Part shown: positions 1 through 8,984 of the stretch, piece after piece
Numbering within the stretch: position 1 is the first letter of the stretch
Layout of the letters: every line of letters starts with the position of its first letter
Assembly (NCBI GenBank): GCA_964521525.1
Contig: CAZFTD010000011.1
Coordinates: 1-37,382, forward strand
Length of the DNA: 37,382 nucleotides
Direction: 5' to 3'
DNA from: CALEUX01 sp964521525
GTDB lineage: Bacteria; Bacteroidota; Bacteroidia; Bacteroidales; Marinilabiliaceae
Translations under genes and position numbers: made by a program
Notes under the pieces: model-generated
What the model was told of the DNA's origin: nothing
What the model saw: only the letters and a program-made list of their open reading frames with translations
Databases searched by the model: none

Positions 1-2631
1 ATCTCCTGGTTGAGCTCCGGGCTGGTTAATGAACATCCCCAAGGCATTCACTCGGTTATCAATCTCACCTTGCGATTGGAAAATTCCTTGATAAACATAA
101 CCATAGAAGGATCCAATTTCACGACCTACTTCTGTCCTGGCAATACCATCGGTACGAGGTTCACCTGAAACACCCAGCTTGGTAACCCTATTCCTTAAGG
201 TAGATAGGTTTGCTGAGATATCGTATTTAACAGCATTTTTGCGATTACGATAGGTAACCAAAAACTCAAGACCTGAGTTTTCCATAGTAGCTGCGTTCAT
301 AGTTACTGTGGCATTGGTGGCTCCGGCATTAGATGGTACTGCAACACTGTAAAGCAAATCTTCCGAGGTTGACTTATACCAGTCGAATGTGAACTCCAAT
401 TGGTTGTTGAACATACCAAGATCGAGACCAATGTCGATTGTTTTTTTCTTTTCCCAACGGATGGCTGTGTTCACATAGTTGGATATGGCAGAACCCGTAA
501 CCTTTTCATTACCGAAACTGTAAGTGTAATTACCACGTGCCATAACGTCCATATACTGATATTCACCAATATTTTCGTTACCAAGTACTCCATAGCTTCC
601 GCGAACTTTTAACAGGTTAATAATGGATGGGGCTACAGGGAAGAAGCTTTCGCGTTCGATACGCCAACCGGCCGATACAGATGGAAACCATCCCCAACGG
701 TCATCAGACGACAATCGGCTTGAGCCATCACGACGTACTGTGGCAGATAGAAGGTATTTCTCGTCAAAATTGTAATTTACACGACCAATATACGATGCCA
801 AAACATGCTCACTCTCAAAAGTTCCTGCTGCTGTTTCTTTAGCATTGTTTATTTGCAAATAGTAGGGTTCGGGTAAGTTAACGCCTTTACCTGTAAGGGT
901 ATGATAGAGTTCACGCTGAAATGTTTGACCAACAACCATATTAACACGATGGAGACCAAAACTGCCATCGTAACTTAAAAGGTTTTCAACAAGAGCATCG
1001 CTATAATTCCGGTAACCCTGCGATAGTGTTTCATTATTCTTTGAGAGATAGTTGGTTGTACTCTGAATAAAAGAAGGCACAAAAGTAAAGTCTTTTACAG
1101 TGGTTTTACTATATGATAAGTTAAGCCTGTAATCGAACTTGTGGTTATTCTTAACAAGTCCAACCATGTCAATCAGGTCAACATTTGCCGAACCTGAGAG
1201 AACAATGCGATCAACAACAGCGTTTCGCTTTAAAAGGCTATTGGTTAACAGCACATTAGTAACTCGCAAATCGCCATGTACATCGTCATAGTAAGTTCCA
1301 TATCCGTATGAGTCGTAGGTGTATTGCTCTGCAGCCGCAATTTTGTCATCCAGCACCCAGGTTGAAGGGTCATAAGCCTTGATGGTTGGCGGCAAAAGCA
1401 GCGCTGATGCCATTACCGGGTATTGAGCTCCATAAAGTCCCTGAACAAACTCGTTGGCGTTACTTAGTGCCATATTATCCTGGTCGCTATGACTGTAAAC
1501 CACGTTTGTTTGAATTTTAATAAACTTAACATCCATGGTATTGTTAATACGGGCTGTATAACGTTCAAAATTGGGACCGGCACCTACCATGGTTCCGTTT
1601 TGGTTAAAATAGTCGAGACCAACGTTGTAAGTGTTGTTAACACCACCTCCGGAAATATTAACATTGTGGTTTTGACGAACGCCTGTTTTAAACGCCTCCT
1701 CGAACCAGTTGGTGTTTACTACACTGGGATTGATGTATTTCTCGCTTGCAGGATTGTACCCGGCCGGAACATCCATACCACTGTTGTTATATGCCATGGT
1801 AACGTATTTACCATATTGGGCCGAATTCATAACATCGTAAACATTTTTCTGTACCTGGTCAAAACCGTAGTAACCTTTGTAGTCAATTTTTACGGCTTCG
1901 TTTTTCCGCCCTTGCTTGGTGGTAATAATAACCACTCCGTTGGCAGCACGCGAACCGTAAATGGCAGCAGCTGAGGCATCTTTAAGCACCTGAAGCGATT
2001 CAATATCGTTTGGCGAGAAGTCGCGAATAGTTGTTCCCATTGGAACTCCATCGATAATATAAAGCGGAGAAGTATTACCAAACGAACCAATACCACGAAT
2101 GCGAACCATAGGATCGGCTCCTGGTTGTCCGTCGGTTGTAATTTGAACACCAGACACTTTTCCCTGTAGCATGGTTGAGATGTTGGAGTTTGATACTTTT
2201 TTCATCTCCTCTGTGTTAACAATGGCTACCGCACCAGTTAGGTCAACCTTGCGTTGTGTACCGTAACCAATTACTACCACCTGCTCGAGTTCTTTCAAAT
2301 CAGAAACCAATTTAATAACCCCAAGCTCAGATTTTCCGCCAACACTTATTTCAATACTTTTAAAACCGATATAGGAAATTACTAATGTAGCATCAGAAGG
2401 AACCAACAGGGAGAATCTGCCATCGATATCGGTAATATTTCCATTGGTGGTACCTTTTTGTATTACGGTTGCACCAGGTACCGACTCTCCGTTTTCATCA
2501 ACAATTTTACCTGTTACTGTAATGTTGCCGGTTTGAGATATTGACAACTGATCAGAATTACCATTGCCATCTGCGAATGCAGTTTGCGCAATTACAAGTA
2601 ATCCTAACAGTATTAAATATAAATATTTCAT
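1..2631 (-). CDS. SusC/RagA-family TonB-dependent outer-membrane receptor, partial
   Basis: Outer-membrane TonB-dependent transporter of the SusC type, which imports glycans or other polymers together with a SusD-type lipoprotein. I translated 877 codons from the ATG at 2631; the frame stays open to the left edge, so the C-terminal part of the barrel is missing. Visible in order: a signal peptide (about residues 1-20), a carboxypeptidase-regulatory-like beta-sandwich (about 38-110, with VTGKIVDENGESVPGA), the family hinge QVVVIGYGTQRK, a plug domain (about 120-230, with VRIRGIGS and PLYIIDGVP), then the barrel. It starts 23 bp after the lipoprotein gene upstream, so the two are probably one operon. 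The substrate cannot be read from the sequence. No SusD gene is visible; it may lie beyond the window edge. Confidence 0.95.
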   Translation of the reverse strand, partial: MKYLYLILLGLLVIAQTAFADGNGNSDQLSISQTGNITVTGKIVDENGESVPGATVIQKGTTNGNITDIDGRFSLLVPSDATLVISYIGFKSIEISVGGKSELGVIKLVSDLKELEQVVVIGYGTQRKVDLTGAVAIVNTEEMKKVSNSNISTMLQGKVSGVQITTDGQPGADPMVRIRGIGSFGNTSPLYIIDGVPMGTTIRDFSPNDIESLQVLKDASAAAIYGSRAANGVVIITTKQGRKNEAVKIDYKGYYGFDQVQKNVYDVMNSAQYGKYVTMAYNNSGMDVPAGYNPASEKYINPSVVNTNWFEEAFKTGVRQNHNVNISGGGVNNTYNVGLDYFNQNGTMVGAGPNFERYTARINNTMDVKFIKIQTNVVYSHSDQDNMALSNANEFVQGLYGAQYPVMASALLLPPTIKAYDPSTWVLDDKIAAAEQYTYDSYGYGTYYDDVHGDLRVTNVLLTNSLLKRNAVVDRIVLSGSANVDLIDMVGLVKNNHKFDYRLNLSYSKTTVKDFTFVPSFIQSTTNYLSKNNETLSQGYRNYSDALVENLLSYDGSFGLHRVNMVVGQTFQRELYHTLTGKGVNLPEPYYLQINNAKETAAGTFESEHVLASYIGRVNYNFDEKYLLSATVRRDGSSRLSSDDRWGWFPSVSAGWRIERESFFPVAPSIINLLKVRGSYGVLGNENIGEYQYMDVMARGNYTYSFGNEKVTGSAISNYVNTAIRWEKKKTIDIGLDLGMFNNQLEFTFDWYKSTSEDLLYSVAVPSNAGATNATVTMNAATMENSGLEFLVTYRNRKNAVKYDISANLSTLRNRVTKLGVSGEPRTDGIARTEVGREIGSFYGYVYQGIFQSQGEIDNRVNALGMFINQPGAQPGD

Positions 2632-2654
2632 GGTTTATTGTTTTATCTTATTGA

Positions 2655-4340
2655 TTATTCAACAAATACTACATAAGCTCCTTCTATCACGAGTGCACAA
2701 TTCAAATCCGAGCTATCAACAGTTACACCTGCATATTTTTGGAAATGAGTTTCTCCATTGGCATAAGTTACATTGTAAAGTATGTCAGCTGTATCATCGC
2801 CATTATTAGTAACGGTAATAACTACTCTGGAACCACTGATGTTTGATGTGAAAACGCTCCAATTCCAGTCAGATGTAAGAGTCGCTGTGCCATAACCAGG
2901 GCCCCAGCCAAAGTTGTCCATACGAACTACAGCATATTCTGATTTATCGGCTTTACGAAGAATGGTGCAGGGGCTGTTCCAGTTATTAACATTGTTTGAG
3001 TAGCAGTACATAGTTAAAGTCTTGCTCGACCCCGAGGGAACATTATAATCATCTGAAAAAGCTGTCCACCAGGGTGATGAAAAGTCAGTTGCACCAACCT
3101 GACCAACTCCCTTAACCAATGTAACCGGGCAGGTAGTAGTTACAGTACTTGTTGAACCAACATAAGATATAACAACATTTTGAGAACCTTCGGCTGCCGG
3201 AATAGCCCCGAACTCAAGACTTGAGTTAGATAAAACAGCTGTTGCTCCATCGGAATAGGTTGCTGTTACAACCAAACCTCGTGTATTGAACCGAATGGGA
3301 TTGCTATTATAAAAATAATATGTGGTAATGATTGGCAATGTAGTAACCTCCAAACTTACAATTGAGGTTGTTACTTCCAGAGTGTAAAAAGTTGAAACAG
3401 CCGGACCATAAGCGCCCTGCATAGTTTTGTTGTATGAAACAATAACAGTCTTTTTCCCAAGGGTAGACATATCGGGGATAACGGTAAATATCAATTCTGA
3501 TTTATCTACCTGTTTCGATGAACCATCTTCGAAAGTAACAGTAGCTATTGCATCACCCCAGAAATCATCGTTGCCTATCTCCACAAAATCAGGTGCGCCG
3601 GTAATAGCAATTGAAACAGGATTAACATCTTCTACTACTGACACTTTAGATGGTATCAGGTAGGCCTTTTTCATAACAAAATGGCTGCCATCGGTAACTA
3701 AGAAAGCTATAATATCAGCGGTAGCAGATACCGGTTGCTGATAGGTTTGTACCAGTGTTGTTCCATTTGTTCCAACTGCTGTAGATGTAACATATACATT
3801 GCCGGTAACAGAATGATCCACTTCAATAGTCACAGTGGCGCCTTGCATGGTTGTACGAAAGTCATTCCATATATCGCCGTCTCCATCTGTATCCGGATAA
3901 TTATGCGATATTCTGCTCAAGGAAAAATCACTATTTCCCCAACCGTAAGCATCCGACCTAAGAAGAAAGTATTCTGAATAGCCGGCAGCATCGCGCTCTG
4001 CGGTGGCAACGGCAAGGTTCCAGTTGTTCCAGTTGTTTACACCAGTTCCATAATTAACAAATTCCAAATGCAACAACTTATTGGCAGGAACAGTGAAATA
4101 ATCAGAGAATGCACTCCACCATCCCGAGCTATTATTTTCAGCCCCAACTATCCTTGTACCTATAATTAAATAAGTAGTATCACCCGTGTTTGGCTTTAAA
4201 GCTGCTATTGAATCAATACGACTACGAAGATCAGAGGGTGCATCAATTGTATAAATTTCCAACTTCTCGCATCCCATTAAGCCAAAAACTGCAATAACTG
4301 CAATGCTGAATGCAAATCGCATTAGTTTAATTGTTTTCAT
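2655..4340 (-). CDS. Surface lipoprotein with duplicated terminal domain and two Ig-like domains
   Basis: I chose the start at 4340 because it gives a lipoprotein signal peptide (hydrophobic stretch then FGLMGC, lipidated Cys24). The frame stays open upstream to an ATG at 4517, but that 59-residue extension is charged and puts the signal peptide inside the protein. The 561-aa product has an N-terminal domain of about 130 residues marked by GWWSAFSDYFTVP and NNWNNWN. Two Ig-like modules follow (each with a TVTFEDGS or TATYSDGA strand). A C-terminal domain repeats the first one (WWTAFSDDYNVP, NNWNSPC). Probably a cell-surface ligand-binding protein serving the SusC receptor encoded 23 bp downstream. 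It is not a recognisable SusD: no TPR-type helices are seen. The binding function is inferred from context and architecture. Confidence 0.85.
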   Translation of the reverse strand: MKTIKLMRFAFSIAVIAVFGLMGCEKLEIYTIDAPSDLRSRIDSIAALKPNTGDTTYLIIGTRIVGAENNSSGWWSAFSDYFTVPANKLLHLEFVNYGTGVNNWNNWNLAVATAERDAAGYSEYFLLRSDAYGWGNSDFSLSRISHNYPDTDGDGDIWNDFRTTMQGATVTIEVDHSVTGNVYVTSTAVGTNGTTLVQTYQQPVSATADIIAFLVTDGSHFVMKKAYLIPSKVSVVEDVNPVSIAITGAPDFVEIGNDDFWGDAIATVTFEDGSSKQVDKSELIFTVIPDMSTLGKKTVIVSYNKTMQGAYGPAVSTFYTLEVTTSIVSLEVTTLPIITTYYFYNSNPIRFNTRGLVVTATYSDGATAVLSNSSLEFGAIPAAEGSQNVVISYVGSTSTVTTTCPVTLVKGVGQVGATDFSSPWWTAFSDDYNVPSGSSKTLTMYCYSNNVNNWNSPCTILRKADKSEYAVVRMDNFGWGPGYGTATLTSDWNWSVFTSNISGSRVVITVTNNGDDTADILYNVTYANGETHFQKYAGVTVDSSDLNCALVIEGAYVVFVE

Positions 4341-4375
4341 CCGAACAGAGTCTTTTTTTAATGGCCGGATTGCCA

Positions 4376-4423
4376 GCCCCGACTTGTCGGGCGAACTCTC
4401 ATGAACGAGTTTTTGTTCATAAG
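4376..4423 (-). promoter_or_regulatory. Structured leader: palindrome plus hairpin upstream of the lipoprotein gene
   Basis: On the transcribed strand, 36-83 bases before the start at 4340, there are two consecutive hairpins. The first (4398-4423) has a 9-bp stem including one G-U pair and an 8-nt loop. The second is the near-perfect palindrome CCCGAC-AA-GTCGGG (4378-4391). A closely similar palindrome with the same flank precedes the DUF4861 gene. Either a 5'-UTR regulatory structure or a dispersed repeat; its role is inferred only. Confidence 0.4.
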
Positions 4424-4517
4424 TGTTTGTTTTTCCACAACATAAGTTTTTCATAAAATTTGATTTGATTAAGTTCTTCCTTTTTAACAACCTGATTTTT
4501 AACCCATAAATCCACAA

Positions 4518-5201
4518 ACTGAAACTACTTTTTTTATGGGTACATAGTTTATAACAATCAAAGGCAATTTGTTTTTGTAACTCTTACTTTATTACACGAT
4601 TCAGAAGTTCTAAAACCTATTTCACCATTTTAATCGGATAAGTTGAGCCACATACGGATTTGCCCAATTTATTAATTAAGTTCGGGTGGTCCCTTTTTAT
4701 GGTCGTAACCAAAGTGAAAATAACTTATTCTCAATCTTACATATAATGCAAGCTCAAGAAATGACTGTGATAATAACATTAGTATAGTACTGCTCATTTT
4801 TAATAGATTTGGATTGACTGATTAAGTATATAATTTAACCTTGTGCTTAACCTACAACTATTAATTTTCACAGCATAAAATTAATTTTAACGATTCTTAA
4901 CATAGTGTACTGATAGATATTTAGGGTGGACTAATTGATAAAAGTGCAAAAACAGCAATTGGGCGTTACAGCAAATCTTATGTATATTACTACTATTTAA
5001 TTCCTTATATCATTTTTGATAAAAACCCCCTGTGTTTTAAAAACTGGAAAGTGGAAGTAATATTTCTACGAAAATCTGCGTGAAACAGAGCATTATTTTA
5101 TCCCGTTACACATTTGAGGTGATCACTGCTACCTTCTTAATAAGAAATCTGAATATTGAAAAACCGGAAAACAGCTTCATGCAACCAAATAGAAACAAAA
5201 A
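4518..5201. other. Intergenic stretch with no supported gene
   Basis: AT-rich DNA between the lipoprotein leader and the terminator of the DUF4861 gene. It must hold the promoter of the SusC operon on the minus strand, but I found no convincing TTG/TAnnTTTG pair. A 64-codon open frame at 5080-5274 (plus) overlaps the terminator and looks non-coding. Confidence 0.5.
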
Positions 5202-5241
5202 GAAGACGAAAAACAGCTTCATTCAGCTGCCTATCGTCTTC
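5202..5241 (-). terminator. Rho-independent terminator after the DUF4861 gene
   Basis: Nested hairpin on the minus strand. The outer arms GAAGACG/CGTCTTC (5202-5208 and 5235-5241) enclose CAGCT/AGCTG (5214-5218, 5225-5229). The inner stem is followed by five U and the outer one by a second U-rich run. It lies 38 bp after the stop at 5279. Confidence 0.7.
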
Positions 5242-5278
5242 CTTTTAAGCGGTTTCCCGTCTCCTTCCTCCTGATTCC

Positions 5279-6139
5279 CTATTTCTTTTTTGCTTCCAGA
5301 TATTTTATAAAAGCTTCCATTGTGTTGAGTTCGCTTTCCTTTTCGCAAGCCGAGGTAATCCAGGTGGACAAATATTTTGTTGGTTTTGATATCATCTCAA
5401 ATTGGTGTTTACCTTTTGTTATGCTGGCAAAATCGTTTGGATTATAAATAATAGCAGCACCAATATTTAATTGAAAAGCAGCCACATCTTCGGGATGAAT
5501 TCCCCAGGTTGATATATAATTGTCGCCTTGTTTGGTAGCTGTGCCATTGTGGTAATTAACTCCTGTAAAAAACTGAACCGGCAGGCGACTAAAAGCAAAG
5601 GCTTCCACTTTGGCCTCGCGTATACCGGAGAAAACAGTTACCCGAACCAAAACATCAATGGTATCGCCTTTGTATGGGATTCCTTCCGAAAGCATCTCCA
5701 TATATGATATATTGGCTTCTTTTTTTACTCTTGCCGTCCTTTTCGAAACGGGGTTAAGGAAAACTTCCTTTTCGCCATCCCAAAGACGAACGCCACCCAA
5801 ACCTACTGTAGAACCAACTTTATACTGATCGGCCCCCCACCCTTCTTTTTGCTGGTCAATGGTTGGGTACCAGCCCGCTGCTGCCAATTCCAAGACTCTA
5901 CGGGTTTTATTGTACACATCAACAGAAACTTTATGATCGAAATAGAGTCGTAATCCCATCCATTCATTCTCAATGGCAGGTCCGTGGTGGTCGAGTTGCC
6001 TGTATAAATCGCCAGTTTCCGATTCAATGGAACATTCCTGTTTATCACTTCCCTTCCATCGCAAACTAATATCTGTCAGGTTTTGTGCAAAACTACCAAA
6101 CCACAAAAATGAGATAACCAAAACCAGTAATGCTTTCAT
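5279..6139 (-). CDS. DUF4861 domain secreted protein
   Basis: 286-aa protein with a cleavable signal peptide (MKALLVLVISFLWFGSFAQ). From memory of the family, the rest resembles DUF4861, seen in Bacteroidota beside polysaccharide-degradation genes; its biochemical role is not established. Recognisable stretches include ENEWMGLRLYFDH, GWYPT, VGLGGVRLWDG and the late STWGIHPEDVAA. The start at 6139 fits the signal peptide directly. It is a single gene with its own terminator at 5202-5241, but it shares a leader palindrome with the lipoprotein-SusC operon next to it. A role with the same substrate, probably a glycan, is inferred from that neighbourhood. Confidence 0.8.
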   Translation of the reverse strand: MKALLVLVISFLWFGSFAQNLTDISLRWKGSDKQECSIESETGDLYRQLDHHGPAIENEWMGLRLYFDHKVSVDVYNKTRRVLELAAAGWYPTIDQQKEGWGADQYKVGSTVGLGGVRLWDGEKEVFLNPVSKRTARVKKEANISYMEMLSEGIPYKGDTIDVLVRVTVFSGIREAKVEAFAFSRLPVQFFTGVNYHNGTATKQGDNYISTWGIHPEDVAAFQLNIGAAIIYNPNDFASITKGKHQFEMISKPTKYLSTWITSACEKESELNTMEAFIKYLEAKKK

Positions 6140-6194
6140 GAGTTTAAAAATAAATTATTAATGGTTACATAGCTTTCCGCGCTGCGAAACAGGT

Positions 6195-6217
6195 GCCCCG
6201 ATATATCGGGGGAACTC
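6195..6217 (-). repeat. 16-bp perfect palindrome in the DUF4861 leader
   Basis: CCCCGATATATCGGGG (6196-6211) is a perfect palindrome about 57 bases before the DUF4861 start. With its flanks (GCCCCGA...TCGGGnGAACTC read on the plus strand) it matches 4376-4398 at 19 of 23 bases in the same orientation. Other CCCGA-n-TCGGG copies occur at 13803-13815 and 23243-23257. Confidence 0.6.
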
Positions 6218-6365
6218 GCCAGCCAGTTATATCCTGTTAGAGAAATAATTCTGATGGCTCGTTTCGTGTTCGTAAATTAAAAATTCAAACAACTAAAATA
6301 AGCAATTAAAGTTAAAATGAATAATTCTAAACAATTCTTCCTTTAACCAAAAGTGTAACTTATCT

Positions 6366-6509
6366 TTGGATGGCGATATTCATGCCTATCCGGCCACGCT
6401 CCAGAAAATCTCTGATAGATACCCTGATGCTCAAATTCTGGTATCTGAACATGGTCTTTTTGGGGGAATGGAGCTTATTCAACATACATCCCGACTCTCG
6501 AAAAAATAA
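6366..6509 (+). pseudogene. Remnant of a subclass B1 metallo-beta-lactamase-like gene (C-terminal tail)
   Basis: A 47-codon open frame with no start codon ends at TAA 6507. It reads SLDGDIHAYPATL, then RYPDAQILVSEHGLFGG, then MELIQHTSRLSKK. This resembles the end of subclass B1 metallo-beta-lactamases: the LGD segment, the hydrophobic strand before the last zinc-ligand His (EHG where the family has a GHG-type motif), and the ELL-HT helix. The N-terminal two thirds, including the HxHxD site, are absent. A stop lies upstream in frame at 6318. It is probably a decayed gene. The family assignment is from memory of the conserved C-terminal pattern. Confidence 0.55.
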
Positions 6510-6550
6510 AAAAACACATCAGAGTAACTTTACAATTACGTTCTGATGTG
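6501..6550 (-). terminator. Terminator downstream of htpG
   Basis: CACATCAGA at 6515-6523 pairs with TCTGATGTG at 6542-6550, and the stem extends inward through GTAA/TTAC. On the minus strand the stem is followed by a long U-rich run (6501-6514). It lies 200 bp after the htpG stop, with the dispersed repeat in between. Confidence 0.65.
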
Positions 6551-6663
6551 CCTTATAAATTTACTTTACTATTTTGACTTAGTTTTCAGGCCATATTAAG
6601 ATAGAGTGATATGAGAACTTTAGAGGGATAGAATAGAATTTTAGATATTTCCAGATCCTTTTG

Positions 6664-6745
6664 ATCTTGTTTATCGGCTCTATCCATCTTATATCTAAAA
6701 CTCTTTATATCCAATAACAATTTAGCTTATAATTTAAACAGCTAC
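6664..6745 (-). repeat. 82-bp dispersed repeat, copy A (3' flank of htpG)
   Basis: Read on the minus strand, this stretch starts GTAGCTGTTTAAATT and ends AACAAGAT. It aligns without gaps to 30210-30291 (plus) at 72 of 82 bases. It begins 7 bases after the htpG stop codon, in the same orientation as the gene. No reading frame is conserved, so it looks like a 3'-UTR or mobile non-coding element. Confidence 0.8.
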
Positions 6746-6751
6746 TAAAAC

Positions 6752-8803
6752 CTAAATCAACTCAATACTGCGCTTTACAAATTTGGTTAAAGCTTCGCCC
6801 TTAAGCATATTGTTCGAAAGCAGTGCCAAATCAATCAACTGAGAAACCAGCTTGTTACTATGTGCAAACTCTTTTAGCAGTTTCTCTTTTTTGTCTTTCT
6901 GCTCTCCAATTTTTTTATTTACATCGTCGAGTTCTTCCTTTTCGGCCTGAGGAATTTCCTCCTCTTTCTTACCTTTTTTAGCTGCCTCTAATTCGGAGCG
7001 ACGGCCCTCGAGCGATGCAAGGCGGCTGCGTATTTTGGTTAGCTTTTCGCCTACCGACTCTTCAATATCGGTAGCAATACGATTTACCAGTGCATGGTTA
7101 CCGTTCAATACCAAATTGTAGCTATCGGGCAGCTCGCCATAAAACGACATGCCGCCACCTAAAGCGCTCATATCTTTCATGCGCCGCATAAACTCCTGTT
7201 GTGTAATCATTACCGGGGAATCGTTTTCGCCTAAAGCTTCAAACACAACGCTGAAGTGAGATTTAGCCATTTGTGGTATTTCAGCCGAAAACACTGTGGT
7301 AAGGTCTTCTTTCTGGTTGTCGGTGAGTTTCAAATCATGTTTCTCATCTTTCGGAATCAGTTTTTCAGCTACATCACTATCAACCCGTACAAATCGCGAT
7401 TTCTCAAGTTTCTGTTCCAGATGGTTCAAATAGTGGCTATCGAAATACCCATCCATTACTAAAACATCATAACCCTTATTTTTGGCAGCTTCAATAAAGC
7501 TAAACTGATCGTCCTTATTGGTACAGTACAGGTAAACCAGATTATCGCTCTTATCGGTCTGATTCGTTTTAATAATATCCTTATACTCTTCAAATGTAAA
7601 ATACTTACCATCAGTATTTTTCAGCAAAGCAAACTTCATGGCACGCTCATTAAACTTTTCTTCGGTAAGCATACCATACTGAATAAAAAGTTTCAAATCG
7701 TCCCATTTCTCTTCAAAGGCTTTTCGGTCGGCTTTAAAGATTTCCTCAAGACGATCGGAAACTTTTTTGGTAATGTGACTTGAAATTTTCTTCACATTAC
7801 TATCGCTTTGCAGATACGAACGCGAAACATTCAAAGGTATATCGGGCGAATCGAGTACACCATGCAGCAGCGTTAAAAACTCCGGTACAATACCTTCAAC
7901 CGAGTCGGTAACATACACCTGATTGCAATAGAGTTGAATTTTATTCTTCTGAATTTCAATATTATTCTTGATTTTCGGGAAGTAGAGAACACCTGTCAGG
8001 TTAAAAGGGTAGTCTACATTTAGATGAATATTAAACAAAGGCTCATCGGCCATTGGATACAAATCGCGATAAAACGCTTTGTAATCGTCGTCTTTTAAAT
8101 CGGCAGGTTTCCGTGTCCAAAGCGGATTCACCTCATTGATAACGTTAAACTTGTCAGTCTCAACCTCTTTTCCGTCTTTCCATTCAGTTTCTTTTCCAAA
8201 AGCAATGGGCACTGGCAGAAAGCGACAATATTTCTTTAGCAGGCGACTAATTTCAGTTTTGCTGACAAATTGTTGATTATCATCGTCAATGTATAGAATA
8301 ATTGAAGTTCCTCTATCCTCTTTTTCGATTTCTTCCAATGTATATTCGGGGCTGCCATCACAACTCCATTTAACAGCCTGTGCACCTTCGCGGAACGATT
8401 TGGTAAGGATTTCAACTTTTTTCGATACCATAAAAGAGCTGTAAAAGCCCATTCCAAAGTGACCTATAATAGCATTGGCATCTTTTTTATACTTGTCGAG
8501 AAACTCATTGGCACCCGACAACGCAATCTGGTTAATGTACTTTTCAATTTCTTCGGCTGTCATACCCACTCCACGGTCGGTAATGGTAATGGTTTTATTT
8601 TGCTCATCCAAAGAAATATGTATGGTAACATCGCCCAGCTCCCCTTTAAATTCGCCAACGCTGGTCAATGTTTTTAGTTTTTGGGTAGCATCAACTGCGT
8701 TCGACACCAACTCGCGCAGAAATATTTCATGGTCGGAATAAAGGTATTTTTTAATGATGGGGAAAATGTTTTCCGTACTTACACCAATGTTTCCTTTTTG
8801 CAT
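6752..8803 (-). CDS. htpG: Hsp90-family molecular chaperone HtpG
   Basis: Cytoplasmic ATP-dependent chaperone, 683 aa, the usual length for Bacteroidota HtpG. The N-terminal GHKL ATPase domain is complete: LRELVSNAVDAT (Asn/Asp box), ITDRGVGMT, and the glycine-rich lid IGHFGMGFYSSFMV. The middle domain carries NVSRSYLQSD, with the conserved catalytic-loop Arg. The C-terminal dimerisation domain contains a charged linker rich in Glu and Lys. The start at 8803 (MQKGNIGVSTENIFP) matches the family N-terminus. It is transcribed alone: 181 bp separate it from the cobalamin-type operon, and a terminator lies downstream. I could not make out a heat-shock promoter. Confidence 0.97.
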   Translation of the reverse strand: MQKGNIGVSTENIFPIIKKYLYSDHEIFLRELVSNAVDATQKLKTLTSVGEFKGELGDVTIHISLDEQNKTITITDRGVGMTAEEIEKYINQIALSGANEFLDKYKKDANAIIGHFGMGFYSSFMVSKKVEILTKSFREGAQAVKWSCDGSPEYTLEEIEKEDRGTSIILYIDDDNQQFVSKTEISRLLKKYCRFLPVPIAFGKETEWKDGKEVETDKFNVINEVNPLWTRKPADLKDDDYKAFYRDLYPMADEPLFNIHLNVDYPFNLTGVLYFPKIKNNIEIQKNKIQLYCNQVYVTDSVEGIVPEFLTLLHGVLDSPDIPLNVSRSYLQSDSNVKKISSHITKKVSDRLEEIFKADRKAFEEKWDDLKLFIQYGMLTEEKFNERAMKFALLKNTDGKYFTFEEYKDIIKTNQTDKSDNLVYLYCTNKDDQFSFIEAAKNKGYDVLVMDGYFDSHYLNHLEQKLEKSRFVRVDSDVAEKLIPKDEKHDLKLTDNQKEDLTTVFSAEIPQMAKSHFSVVFEALGENDSPVMITQQEFMRRMKDMSALGGGMSFYGELPDSYNLVLNGNHALVNRIATDIEESVGEKLTKIRSRLASLEGRRSELEAAKKGKKEEEIPQAEKEELDDVNKKIGEQKDKKEKLLKEFAHSNKLVSQLIDLALLSNNMLKGEALTKFVKRSIELI

Positions 8804-8984
8804 AACTGTATATTTTATTTATTGATAACTGATTGAATTCTTTGTCTAACAAAACTGATGAATCTATTTTTAAGCCATAATTTCCATGCTAAGGAAAAAA
8901 CAAATAGATTAAACAGACTAACAGACATCGATAAATCAAAGCATATGCCAAAGGAAAGAAAATGACAAACCGACAGCCAACAGG

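Noticed and set aside
1489..1974. 161-codon frame antisense to the SusC receptor
   Set aside because: Antisense shadow of the TonB-dependent receptor, which is unambiguous on the minus strand.
4341..4517. N-terminal extension of the lipoprotein frame
   Set aside because: Would bury the lipoprotein signal peptide; the stretch encodes the leader hairpins and is better seen as 5'-UTR.
5080..5274. 64-codon frame (plus) between the SusC operon and DUF4861 gene
   Set aside because: It runs through the DUF4861 terminator hairpin, has a Lys/Ser/Asn-rich random composition and no recognisable features.
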